45,107 nt of DNA. It comes from Acrocarpospora pleiomorpha. GTDB taxonomy: Bacteria > Actinomycetota > Actinomycetes > Streptosporangiales > Streptosporangiaceae. The notes under the pieces are model-generated. The model was given only the letters and a program-made list of their open reading frames with translations. It was not told the origin of the DNA and did no database searches. Where the stretch lies: assembly GCF_009687885.1 (NCBI RefSeq), contig NZ_BLAF01000032.1:1-45107 (forward strand), in the 5' to 3' direction. The first letter of the stretch is position 1. Each line of letters starts with the position of its first letter. The position numbers and the translations under genes were made by a program. Below are positions 17,387 through 25,269 of this stretch, in pieces.

Positions 17387-18628
17387 ATGAGCGTTATCAA
17401 GAGTGTGTCGACCGCGGTGGTGGCGGCGAACTTCGATTGGACGATCGTCCGGATCGAGACCATGGATGGTCAGGTCGGATGGGGTGAGTCCTTCTTCGCT
17501 CCCGGCCTCACCAGCATCATCCGTGCCATGGCGCCCCTCATGGTCGGGGAGGACTCGCGGAACACCGACGCCGTCATCGCGCGCCTGCGGGCCGCGGCCT
17601 CGGGCGCGGGCTCCGTGGGCGGCATCATCCACAACGCGCTGTCCGGCATCGACGCGGCGCTGTGGGACCTGAATGCCCGCGTGCTCGGCGTGCCGCTGTG
17701 GCAGATGCTCGGCGGGCGCTTCCATGAGTCGGTTCGGGTCTACGCCGATTGCCACAGCGGCGGGGGCTTGATGAGTCTGGGCCCGATGCTGGATATCCGG
17801 CCCGTGCCCTGGCATGACGACGAGGCGGTCGCGGACGGCGTGGTGGGCAGGAGCCTGTTCGACCCGGACGCCGAAACCGGCAAGATCGACCTCGACCTGC
17901 TCGCCGACCGGGCTCGGCAGGCGGTCCGCCGGGGGTTCGACGCTCTGAAGTTCGACCTGGACGTGCCGGGTCTCGTGCCGACCCGAGCCGGCTCGAGATG
18001 CATGCCGGTCGGAGCGGAGCGCCTGGCGCGGGAGATGGTCGAGGCGATCTCGAGCGCGGCCGGGCCGGAGGTCGAGCTCGCTTTCGACCTGCATTGGCGT
18101 TATGACATGGCATCCGCGGTGCGGCTCGCCCGAGCCCTCGAAGGCTTCCCGATCCTCTGGCTGGAGGATCCGCTACCGCCGGAGAACGTCGCCGGCCTCA
18201 TCTCGCTCGCCCGGACGACCTCCACTCCGCTCGGCGGGGGCGAGAACCTGATCGGCCATCGCGGATTCGCGCCGCTGCTGGAGACGGGAGCGCTAGCCGT
18301 CGTGACGCCGGATCTGGGCAAGGTCGGCGGGGTGTCCGAAGCTCGGCGGATCGCGGCGTCCGCCGCGGAGCGCGGCCTGGCCGTCGCGCCGCACAACATC
18401 GCCGGGCCGATCGGCACCGCGTTCGCCGCGCAGGTCGCAGCGACGTGGCCGAACCTGCTGGCCCTGGAATTCCACGCGCAGGACGTGCCGTTCTTCGACG
18501 AACTGGTGGGCGGCGAGCTCATCGTCGGCGGCCACATCGCCATGTCGGACCGCCCGGGGATCGGGGTCGAGCCGGATCTCGCCGTGCTGCGCCGGTGGGC
18601 GAAGCCGGGTGAGGAGTTCTTCGCATGA
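17387..18628 (+). CDS. Enolase-superfamily (MR/MLE) acid-sugar dehydratase
   Basis: A 413-residue enolase-superfamily enzyme with the N-terminal capping domain and the C-terminal barrel. Metal ligands are Asp234 (AFDLHWRYD), Glu260 (LWLEDPLPPEN) and Glu286 (LGGGENLIG). Lys188 is followed by Phe-Asp (KFD) rather than a second Lys. His236 sits two residues after the first metal ligand and His336 is in APHNIAGPIG, an arrangement seen in D-galactonate dehydratase-type members, so syn-dehydration of an aldonate or uronate-derived acid is likely. AAGGAA precedes the ATG. The stop overlaps the SDR start (ATGA). The exact sugar acid cannot be read from sequence. Confidence 0.87.
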   Translation: MSVIKSVSTAVVAANFDWTIVRIETMDGQVGWGESFFAPGLTSIIRAMAPLMVGEDSRNTDAVIARLRAAASGAGSVGGIIHNALSGIDAALWDLNARVLGVPLWQMLGGRFHESVRVYADCHSGGGLMSLGPMLDIRPVPWHDDEAVADGVVGRSLFDPDAETGKIDLDLLADRARQAVRRGFDALKFDLDVPGLVPTRAGSRCMPVGAERLAREMVEAISSAAGPEVELAFDLHWRYDMASAVRLARALEGFPILWLEDPLPPENVAGLISLARTTSTPLGGGENLIGHRGFAPLLETGALAVVTPDLGKVGGVSEARRIAASAAERGLAVAPHNIAGPIGTAFAAQVAATWPNLLALEFHAQDVPFFDELVGGELIVGGHIAMSDRPGIGVEPDLAVLRRWAKPGEEFFA

Positions 18629-19392
18629 GCACCACCGAGAACCTGGCCGCCGCCCAGAGCCTCTCCGGGAGCCTCTCCGGCCGTACTGCGCTCGTGACCG
18701 GCGCCGCCCGGGGGATCGGGCTCGCCATCGCGGACGCGCTGGCCGCTGCCGGAGTGTCGGTCACGGTGCTGGACCTGGCGCCGGAGCCGGCGCCGGACCT
18801 GCCGTACCGGTACATCGCAGCCGACCTGTCCACCGCGGAGGCGCCCGCGTCCATCGCCGAGCGAATCGGGGATGAGCCGCTCGACATCCTCGTCAACAAC
18901 GCCGGCTATGAGGTCGAGGAGGACTCGCTCGAGCTGAGCCTGGCGGACTGGGATCGCACCCTGACCGTGAATCTGCTGGCGCCGGTACGCCTGATCGGTG
19001 CTCTGCGGAAGAATCTCACCGCGCGTCCCGGCGCTGCCGTGGTCAACGTGACGTCGATCCACGAGCGCGTTCCGTATCCCCGCCACCTTTCCTACAGCGT
19101 GTCCAAAGCGGGATTGTCGATGGCGACCAAGGTGCTCGGTATCGAGCTGGCCCCGCGCGGCATTCGCGTCAACGCGGTCGCCCCCGGTGTCATCCGAACC
19201 GCGATGAACGAACACACGATCGCCGCCGTCGGTGAAGACCTGTTCCAGCGTGCGGTGCCGACCGGCACGATCGGCGTGCCCGCCGACGTCGCGGGCGCGG
19301 TGGCCTTCCTCGCCTCCGACGCGGCTCGCTACATCACCGGTACGACGCTCTACGTCGATGGTGCCTACAGCGAGAACATCGTCCGTTACTGA
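18625..19392 (+). CDS. SDR-family NAD(P)-dependent oxidoreductase
   Basis: A 255-residue classical short-chain dehydrogenase/reductase. The cofactor motif is GAARGIG (26-32), then NNAG at 91-94, and the catalytic Ser144, Tyr157 and Lys161 (YSVSK). Asp50 at the end of the second strand (VTVLDLAP) suggests preference for NAD. The C-terminal segment ITGTTLYVDGAY is typical. It overlaps the dehydratase gene by ATGA and is therefore co-translated. In this setting it may oxidise a released sugar (for example arabinose or xylose) to a lactone, or interconvert a ketouronate and an aldonate. The family alone does not decide this. Confidence 0.9.
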   Translation: MSTTENLAAAQSLSGSLSGRTALVTGAARGIGLAIADALAAAGVSVTVLDLAPEPAPDLPYRYIAADLSTAEAPASIAERIGDEPLDILVNNAGYEVEEDSLELSLADWDRTLTVNLLAPVRLIGALRKNLTARPGAAVVNVTSIHERVPYPRHLSYSVSKAGLSMATKVLGIELAPRGIRVNAVAPGVIRTAMNEHTIAAVGEDLFQRAVPTGTIGVPADVAGAVAFLASDAARYITGTTLYVDGAYSENIVRY

Positions 19393-19425
19393 GCCAGAAC
19401 CCGACATCGAAAGCGAGGCGCCACC

Positions 19426-21582
19426 GTGCCTTTCGACCAGCATGACCAACGGGCTGCCACCCTGGTGGCGCAGCTGACCCTCGACGAGAAGATCCAGCTC
19501 GTCACCGGCTACATCGGCATTCCCATCGGCGCGGACGGCCCCGAGACCGACGACCCGATGTTCAAGCTCACCCCCGAGACCACGCCCCCGCCCGGCGCGG
19601 TCGGCAGCGACGGGTTCGTTCCTGGCATTCCGCGTCTCGGCATCCCCGATCTCCAGCTCGCCGGCGCCGGCGTGGGCATCACGTCTCTGGTCGAACGCCC
19701 GGGCGGTGAGAACGTGGTCTTCCCGTCCTCCGTCGCCCAGACCGCGACCTGGAGCGAGCCGCTCGTCCGGGAGTTCGGCCGGCGGCTCGGAGCGGAGGCG
19801 CGTGCCCAGGGCATCAATGTCGTGCTCGCCGGCGCCACGAACCTCTCGATCGAGCCGCGGTCGGGGCGCAACTTCGAATATCACGGCGAGGACCCCATCC
19901 TGGCCGGCGCCATGGTGCGGGAGGAGTTGCTCGGCACCCAGGACAGCGGGGTCGTGGCCTCCGTCAAGCACTTCGCGGCGAACTTCCAGGAGACCGGCCG
20001 ATTCGTGGTCAGCTCGGTCGTCGACGAGCGGTCCCTGCGCGAAGGCGAGCTGCTGGCCTTCGAGGTGGCGCTCACCGACGGCGATGTGGGTGCCGTCATG
20101 ACGTCGTACAACCGGATCAACGGGGTTTACAGCTCCGAGAACCACTATCTGCTGACCGAGGTGCTGAAACAGGAGTGGGGCTTCCGCGGCTGGGTCATGT
20201 CCGACTGGGGCGCCGCGCACAGCACGGTCCCCTCCGCGCTGGCCGGTCTCGACCAGGAGTTCCCGCTCGCGCACTGGTTCGGCCAAGCGCTCAAGGATGC
20301 CGTCGAGCGCGGCGAGGTTCCCCTGGAGCGCCTCGACGACATGAACCGGCGCATCCTTCGATCCCTGATCGCCGTCGGTGTGCTCGACCGGGACGCCTCG
20401 GAGAAGCCCGCATCCGCGACGGAGGACAACCTCGACACGGCTCAGCGGATCGCCGAGGAAGGCATCGTTCTGCTCAAGAACAACGGCGTGCTGCCGCTTT
20501 CCGACGCCGCCTCCCGCGTCGTCGTCATCGGCGCGCACGCGGACATCGCGGTTCCGTCGGGCGGCGGATCCGCCGCCATCCGGCCGATCGGCGGCAACCC
20601 GGTGGAGGCCGCGCCCGGGGCGTTGCCGCAATACTGGGTGCCGTCCTCGCCGCTGGACGCGCTCCGCCGGGAGCTGCCCGGCGCCGAGATCACCTGGTTC
20701 GACGGCTCGGACGCCGAGGCCGCGGTGAGCGCGACGGAGCATGCCGACGTCGCCGTCGTTTTCGCCGCGCAACTGACGAGCGAACACTTCGACGTACCCG
20801 ATCTGGGTCTCGCCGACGGGCAGGAGGAGCTCATCGCGGCCGTCGCGGCCGTGGCGCCGCGTGTCGTCGTGGTCCTCGAGACCGGCGGCGCCGTGACCAT
20901 GCCGTGGCTCGACGATGTCGAGGCGGTCGTCGCCGCGTGGTACCCCGGGCATCGCGGTGGCGACGCCATCGCCCGGATCCTGACGGGCCGGGTCAACCCC
21001 TCGGGAAAGACACCGCTGACGTTCCCGCGCAGTGAGGACGATCTGCCCCACCGGGCTGTCTTCCCAATGCCCCCGCTGCCGGGGCAGACCGGACCGGTCG
21101 AGCTGACGCTGGTCAACCTGCTCAAGGAACAACAGGGCGAGTACTTCGACGCGGTCTACGACGAGGGACTGCTCCTGGGCTACAAGTGGTACGACGCCGG
21201 CGACCGGGCGGTGGCCTTCCCCTTCGGTCACGGACTCTCGTACACGAATTACGAGTACGGCGCCGTCGATGCACAGTGGACACCCGAGGGCGCCCGCGTC
21301 ACCGTGAGCGTGCGGAACGCCGGAGCCGTGGACGGCAAGGAAACCGTGCAGGTGTACGCGACCCTGCCCGAGGACGCGGCGGCGCCCCGGCGTCTCGTCG
21401 GCTGGGCCAAGGCCGAGCTCCGGTCCGGAGAGACCAGGACGGTGACCATCGACGTGCCGGCGAAGTACCTGTCGGTGTGGTCGGTGGCGAACAAGATCTG
21501 GTCCTTCCCCTCCGGGGCCTTCGCAATCGAGGCGGCGGAGTCGTCGCGGGATTCCCGCGGAACGGTGCACCTGCACCGCTGA
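19426..21582 (+). CDS. Cytoplasmic GH3 beta-glycosidase
   Basis: A 718-residue glycoside hydrolase family 3 protein starting at a GTG. The (beta/alpha)8 domain carries the nucleophile Asp260 in GWVMSDWGAAH and the substrate-pocket motif KHFAANFQETGR. The second alpha/beta domain follows (EEGIVLLKNNGVLP; WYPGHRGGDAIARILTG), and the C-terminus is a fibronectin type III-like domain beginning near FPFGHGLSYTNYEYG. There is no signal peptide, so it acts on imported oligosaccharides. GH3 specificities include beta-glucosidase, beta-xylosidase and alpha-arabinofuranosidase; xylosidase or glucosidase is likely. It is the last gene of the first unit. Confidence 0.94.
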   Translation: MPFDQHDQRAATLVAQLTLDEKIQLVTGYIGIPIGADGPETDDPMFKLTPETTPPPGAVGSDGFVPGIPRLGIPDLQLAGAGVGITSLVERPGGENVVFPSSVAQTATWSEPLVREFGRRLGAEARAQGINVVLAGATNLSIEPRSGRNFEYHGEDPILAGAMVREELLGTQDSGVVASVKHFAANFQETGRFVVSSVVDERSLREGELLAFEVALTDGDVGAVMTSYNRINGVYSSENHYLLTEVLKQEWGFRGWVMSDWGAAHSTVPSALAGLDQEFPLAHWFGQALKDAVERGEVPLERLDDMNRRILRSLIAVGVLDRDASEKPASATEDNLDTAQRIAEEGIVLLKNNGVLPLSDAASRVVVIGAHADIAVPSGGGSAAIRPIGGNPVEAAPGALPQYWVPSSPLDALRRELPGAEITWFDGSDAEAAVSATEHADVAVVFAAQLTSEHFDVPDLGLADGQEELIAAVAAVAPRVVVVLETGGAVTMPWLDDVEAVVAAWYPGHRGGDAIARILTGRVNPSGKTPLTFPRSEDDLPHRAVFPMPPLPGQTGPVELTLVNLLKEQQGEYFDAVYDEGLLLGYKWYDAGDRAVAFPFGHGLSYTNYEYGAVDAQWTPEGARVTVSVRNAGAVDGKETVQVYATLPEDAAAPRRLVGWAKAELRSGETRTVTIDVPAKYLSVWSVANKIWSFPSGAFAIEAAESSRDSRGTVHLHR

Positions 21583-21615
21583 CCTCCACCCCAGGCCGCA
21601 GCGCCGTCGCACAGC

Positions 21616-21645
21616 CTGCCAACTTCTATTATTAGCTGATATCAT
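21616..21645 (+). promoter_or_regulatory. Promoter with ACTTCT-type operator (site B)
   Basis: CTGCCA (21616-21621) is followed after 18 bases by TATCAT (21640-21645), the same spacing as at site A. The proposed operator reads ACTTCT-AT-TAT-TAG from 21622 and shares TGCCAACTTCT with site A. Transcription would start near 21652, ahead of the leader ORF and the transporter genes. Confidence 0.62.
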
Positions 21646-21684
21646 CCGGCCATAGTGCCAGATGAGATGCTCCTGGAGGTCTCC

Positions 21685-21747
21685 GTGAAGGTCGCCCACG
21701 ACGTGGCCCTGCCCGGCACGGTCCCGCGACCCGGCGCTGCCGCATGA
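21685..21747 (+). CDS. Small leader ORF coupled to the permease gene
   Basis: A 20-codon frame (first residues KVAHDVALPG after the GTG) with the ribosome-binding site GGAGGT at 21675-21680, four bases before its GTG. Its stop overlaps the permease start as ATGA (21744-21747). The permease ATG has no Shine-Dalgarno sequence of its own, so translation by coupling from this ORF is plausible. A longer version from the GTG at 21655 (30 residues) would sit at the predicted transcription start. The peptide resembles nothing I recognise and may matter only as a translated leader. Confidence 0.45.
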   Translation: MKVAHDVALPGTVPRPGAAA

Positions 21748-22685
21748 TCGCGTACACGGCGAAGCGGGTCGCCTCTGCCGTCTTCCTGGTCTTCGTCGTC
21801 TCGCTGCTGTCGTTCTTCCTGACCCGGCTCGTGCCGGGCGACCCGGCGCGCACGATTCTCGGGGTCTCCGCGCCCGCCCAGCAGGTGGCGGAGAAGCGCA
21901 CCGAACTGGGGCTCGACGAGAACGTGTTCGTCGCATACGCGCAGTGGCTGGGCCACGCCGTGACGGGCAGTCTCGGCTCGTCCTGGTTCACCGGCCAGGA
22001 TGTGGCGTCCTCGATCGCGAGCCGGCTGCCGGTCACGCTGTCCATCGCGCTCGTGGCCACGGTGGTCGCGGGCGTCATCGGCACAGCTCTCGGCCTGCTG
22101 GCCGCCGTTCGGCGCGGCTTCGTCGACCGGCTCCTGCAGCCGATCTCGATCGGCGGCTTCGCGATCCCCAACTTCATCGTCGCGATCGTGCTGCTGGGTG
22201 TCTTCGCCATCCACCTGAGGGCCCTGCCGGCCACCGGGTACACCGACCTGACGGTGGACCCGGCCGGGTGGGCTCGATCGATCACCCTGCCCGTCGTGGC
22301 GCTCGCCGTGGGCGCCATCGCCGCGGTGGCCCAGCAGATGCGCAACGCCGCGATCTTCGTCCTCCAGCAGGACTACGTCCGGTCGCTGCGCGGGCGCGGC
22401 CTGCGCGGTAGCACCCTCTACCTCAAGCACGTGCTGCGCAATTCCGCTCCGGTGGCGTTGACCGTGCTCTCGTTGCAGTTCATCGGCCTGCTCAGCGGCG
22501 CCGTCATCATCGAGAACGTGTTCGCGCTGCCGGGCATCGCCGCGTTGACGGTCAGCGCGTCGACGCAGCGCGACGAGCCGGTGATCCAGGGCGCGGTCGT
22601 GACCGTCGTCGTTGTCGTCGTCCTCGTGAACCTGCTCATCGACCTCGCCTACGCGTGGCTCAACCCGAAGGTGCGCACATCATGA
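21744..22685 (+). CDS. Opp/Dpp-type ABC transporter permease (DppB class)
   Basis: A 313-residue inner-membrane permease with about six hydrophobic segments. The N-terminus TAKRVASAVFLVFVVSLLSF with LVPGDPAR is the hallmark of DppB/OppB proteins, and the EAA-like loop is seen in DYVRSLRGRGLRGSTLYLKH. It would form half of the membrane channel; the other half is the N-terminal domain of the next protein, whose start overlaps this stop (ATGA). Its own start lacks a ribosome-binding site and overlaps the small upstream ORF. In this locus it probably carries oligosaccharides rather than peptides. Confidence 0.93.
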   Translation: MIAYTAKRVASAVFLVFVVSLLSFFLTRLVPGDPARTILGVSAPAQQVAEKRTELGLDENVFVAYAQWLGHAVTGSLGSSWFTGQDVASSIASRLPVTLSIALVATVVAGVIGTALGLLAAVRRGFVDRLLQPISIGGFAIPNFIVAIVLLGVFAIHLRALPATGYTDLTVDPAGWARSITLPVVALAVGAIAAVAQQMRNAAIFVLQQDYVRSLRGRGLRGSTLYLKHVLRNSAPVALTVLSLQFIGLLSGAVIIENVFALPGIAALTVSASTQRDEPVIQGAVVTVVVVVVLVNLLIDLAYAWLNPKVRTS

Positions 22686-25237
22686 CCGAGGTTGTCGACC
22701 CCACGGCGACAGCGCCGCAACTGCGTACGGGTGCTTGGCGCCGGCTCCTGCGAAGCCCGGGCATGCTCATCCCAGCCGTCGTGCTCGCGCTCGTGATCAT
22801 CGCCTGTTTCGCCGCGCCGCTGCTCGGCCTCGTGTCGCCAAACGCCACCGACCCCCTCCACGCGCTGTCCGGACCGACCGCTCAGCACCTGCTCGGCACG
22901 GATTCCTCCGGACGCGACGTGCTGAGCCGGCTGCTCCACGGCGGACAGGCGACCCTGCTGGCGGGGTTGATCGCCACCGCGGTCGCCCTGGTGCTGGGCC
23001 TGCCGCTCGGCCTCATCGCCGGCTATTACGGCGGGCGGATCGATCGGGCGCTGAACTGGGTCTCCAGCCTCGTGCAGGCCCTGCCGGCGATCGTCGCGCT
23101 GCTCGCTGTGGCGGCCGTCATCGGCTCGAGCCCGTACGCCATCATGGCCGTGTTCGGCGTGCTGCTGCTGCCGGCGGTGTTCCGGCCGGTCCGCGCCGCG
23201 GTGATCGACGTCCGGCGTGAGCTGTACATCGACGCGGCCAAGGTCGCCGGGATCGGCGACACCTCGATCATCGGCCGTCACATCCTCAGCGTCGTCTTCC
23301 CGGTGGCCCTCATCCAGACCGGGTTCATCTTCGGCGTCGCACTCATCGTGCAGGCCGGCCTGGAGTTCATCGGCATCGGCGATCCGACGGCGGCGAGCTG
23401 GGGCGCCATGCTCCAGGACGGCTTCAACGCCATCTACGGCAACGCCTTCCTGGTCGTCCCGCCCGCCTTCGCCATCGCGCTGACGGTCCTGTGCCTGATG
23501 CTCCTGGCGTCGGCCGGCCGTGACCTCGCGAGCGAGAGCTCCACACCGTCGCGCCGCGCACGCCGGCGTGTCCCGGCGCCGGGATCCGATGCCCCGCGAG
23601 GACTGCTCGACGTCCGCGACCTGGGCATCGCGTATCGTGCCGACGGCAAGGACGCCAAGGTCGTGGAGCACGTCGACTTCTACGTCCGCGAAGGCGAGAT
23701 CCTCGGGCTGGTCGGCGAATCGGGCTCCGGCAAGACCCAATCGGTGCTCGGCGTTCTCGGGCTGCTGTCCGCGGGCGGCGCCGTCACGAACGGAACCGTG
23801 CTCTTCGACGGCCGCGACATCACCGCGCTGTCCCCGAAGGAGCTGAACCGCCTGCGGGGTCGGGCGATCGGCTACATACCGCAGGAGCCGATGTCCAACC
23901 TCGATCCCAGTTTCACCATCGGTTCGCAGCTCACCGAGCCGATGCGGCAGCACCTCCGGCTGTCCCGCTCCGAGGCGAAACGCCGGGCGCTCGAGCTGCT
24001 GACCCGGGTCGGCATCGTCGACCCCGAACGGACGTTCCGCAGCTATCCGCACGAGATCTCGGGCGGCATGGCCCAGCGCGTGCTCATCGCCGCCGCCGTC
24101 TCGTGCGAGCCGCGCCTCATCGTCGCCGACGAGCCGACGACGGCCCTGGACGTGACGGTGCAGGCCGAGGTGCTCGATCTCCTGCGCTCGCTGGTCGCCG
24201 AACGAGGGCTGGCGACCGTGCTGGTCACCCACGACCTGGGCGTGGTGGCCGACATGTGCGACCGCGTGGCGGTCCTGCGCGACGGCCACGTGCTGGAAAA
24301 CGCGGACGTCCAGCAACTCTTCACCCAGCCGCAGGACCCGTACACGATCGCTCTGCTCGACGCGATGCCGTCGCGCCTCCCGCCGCGGGACGTCACCCAG
24401 CGGCAGATCGGCGAGGTCGTGCTGGAGGTCGAGCGCCTCCGGGTGAGCTACCCGGGCCCGCGCGGCACGGCGTTCGTCGCGCTGGACGACGTCAGTCTCG
24501 ACGTCCGGCAGGGCGAGACCCTCGGTCTGGTCGGCGAGTCCGGCTCCGGCAAGTCGACGCTCGGGCGAGCGATCCTGGGCCTGGCCCAGGCGACGTCCGG
24601 CGACATCCGCTGGGACGGCCGCAGCATCGTGAACGCCTCGCGGGCCGCGCGGCGCGAGCTCAGCGCCGACATCCAGGTCGTGTTCCAGGATCCGTTCAGT
24701 TCGCTCAACCCGGCCATGTCCGTCGAGGACATTCTCGTCGAACCACTGCTGAGCGACCCCACTCTGACGCGTGTGCAGGCATTACAGCGGGTTCGCGGGC
24801 TGCTCGACCAGGTGCATCTGCCCAAGGATGCCGGCCGGCGCCGGGCACGGGAGTTCTCCGGTGGCCAGCGTCAGCGGATCGCGATCGCGCGGGCGCTCTG
24901 CCGGTCGCCCCGGCTGATCATCTGCGACGAGCCGGTGAGCGCTCTGGACCTCTCGACCCAGGCACGCGTGCTGGAACTGTTCAACGAACTGCAGGACCGG
25001 ACCGGTGTCGCCTACCTGTTCATCTCGCACGACCTCGACGTCGTGCGGCACATCGCGGATCGGACGGCGGTGATCCGGCACGGCCGCCTGGTCGAGCTCG
25101 GTGCGAGCGAGAAGATCGCCACCGACCCCGCCGATCCCTACACGCGGGCTCTGGCGGAGGCATCACCGCTGCCGGATCCCGTGCTCCAGGCCGAGCGCCG
25201 CAAGAAGCGCCTGGAGTCCCGAATGGCGTCACTGTGA
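22682..25237 (+). CDS. Opp/Dpp-type permease-ATPase-ATPase fusion protein
   Basis: An 851-residue protein that joins three normally separate subunits. Residues about 1-285 are a DppC-type permease (LLGTDSSGRDVLSRLLHGG; EAA-like loop around DAAKVAGIGD). After an Arg/Pro-rich linker (about 286-307) comes a DppD-type ATPase (Walker A GESGSGKT 345-352, signature SGGMAQR 460-466, Walker B IVADEPT). Then a DppF-type ATPase (Walker A GESGSGKS 618-625, signature FSGGQRQR 725-732, Walker B IICDEPV). All nucleotide-site motifs look intact, so both ATPases should work. With the DppB-like permease and the lipoprotein this completes the transporter. Such fusions are known in actinobacteria. The start overlaps the previous stop (ATGA) and the frame is continuous. 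Confidence 0.93.
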   Translation: MTEVVDPTATAPQLRTGAWRRLLRSPGMLIPAVVLALVIIACFAAPLLGLVSPNATDPLHALSGPTAQHLLGTDSSGRDVLSRLLHGGQATLLAGLIATAVALVLGLPLGLIAGYYGGRIDRALNWVSSLVQALPAIVALLAVAAVIGSSPYAIMAVFGVLLLPAVFRPVRAAVIDVRRELYIDAAKVAGIGDTSIIGRHILSVVFPVALIQTGFIFGVALIVQAGLEFIGIGDPTAASWGAMLQDGFNAIYGNAFLVVPPAFAIALTVLCLMLLASAGRDLASESSTPSRRARRRVPAPGSDAPRGLLDVRDLGIAYRADGKDAKVVEHVDFYVREGEILGLVGESGSGKTQSVLGVLGLLSAGGAVTNGTVLFDGRDITALSPKELNRLRGRAIGYIPQEPMSNLDPSFTIGSQLTEPMRQHLRLSRSEAKRRALELLTRVGIVDPERTFRSYPHEISGGMAQRVLIAAAVSCEPRLIVADEPTTALDVTVQAEVLDLLRSLVAERGLATVLVTHDLGVVADMCDRVAVLRDGHVLENADVQQLFTQPQDPYTIALLDAMPSRLPPRDVTQRQIGEVVLEVERLRVSYPGPRGTAFVALDDVSLDVRQGETLGLVGESGSGKSTLGRAILGLAQATSGDIRWDGRSIVNASRAARRELSADIQVVFQDPFSSLNPAMSVEDILVEPLLSDPTLTRVQALQRVRGLLDQVHLPKDAGRRRAREFSGGQRQRIAIARALCRSPRLIICDEPVSALDLSTQARVLELFNELQDRTGVAYLFISHDLDVVRHIADRTAVIRHGRLVELGASEKIATDPADPYTRALAEASPLPDPVLQAERRKKRLESRMASL

Positions 25238-25269
25238 CCCGCACCGTCGACCAGCCTGAGGAGGCACCC

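Noticed and set aside
18100..21936. Minus-strand open frame of nearly 1,300 codons opposite the dehydratase, SDR and GH3 genes
   Set aside because: The plus strand here encodes three recognisable enzymes with intact catalytic motifs. The minus translation shows no domain.
23678..23690. Further ACTTCT occurrences, for example inside the fusion-protein gene and the secreted-protein gene
   Set aside because: They lie in coding sequence, lack the following NN-(T/G)-AT and the AT-rich island, and are not near a promoter.
24103..25269. N-terminal extension of the GH51 frame inside the fusion-protein gene
   Set aside because: The overlapping frame is antisense-like in composition; the GH51 homology begins only after the GTG at 25270, which has a strong GAGGAGG.
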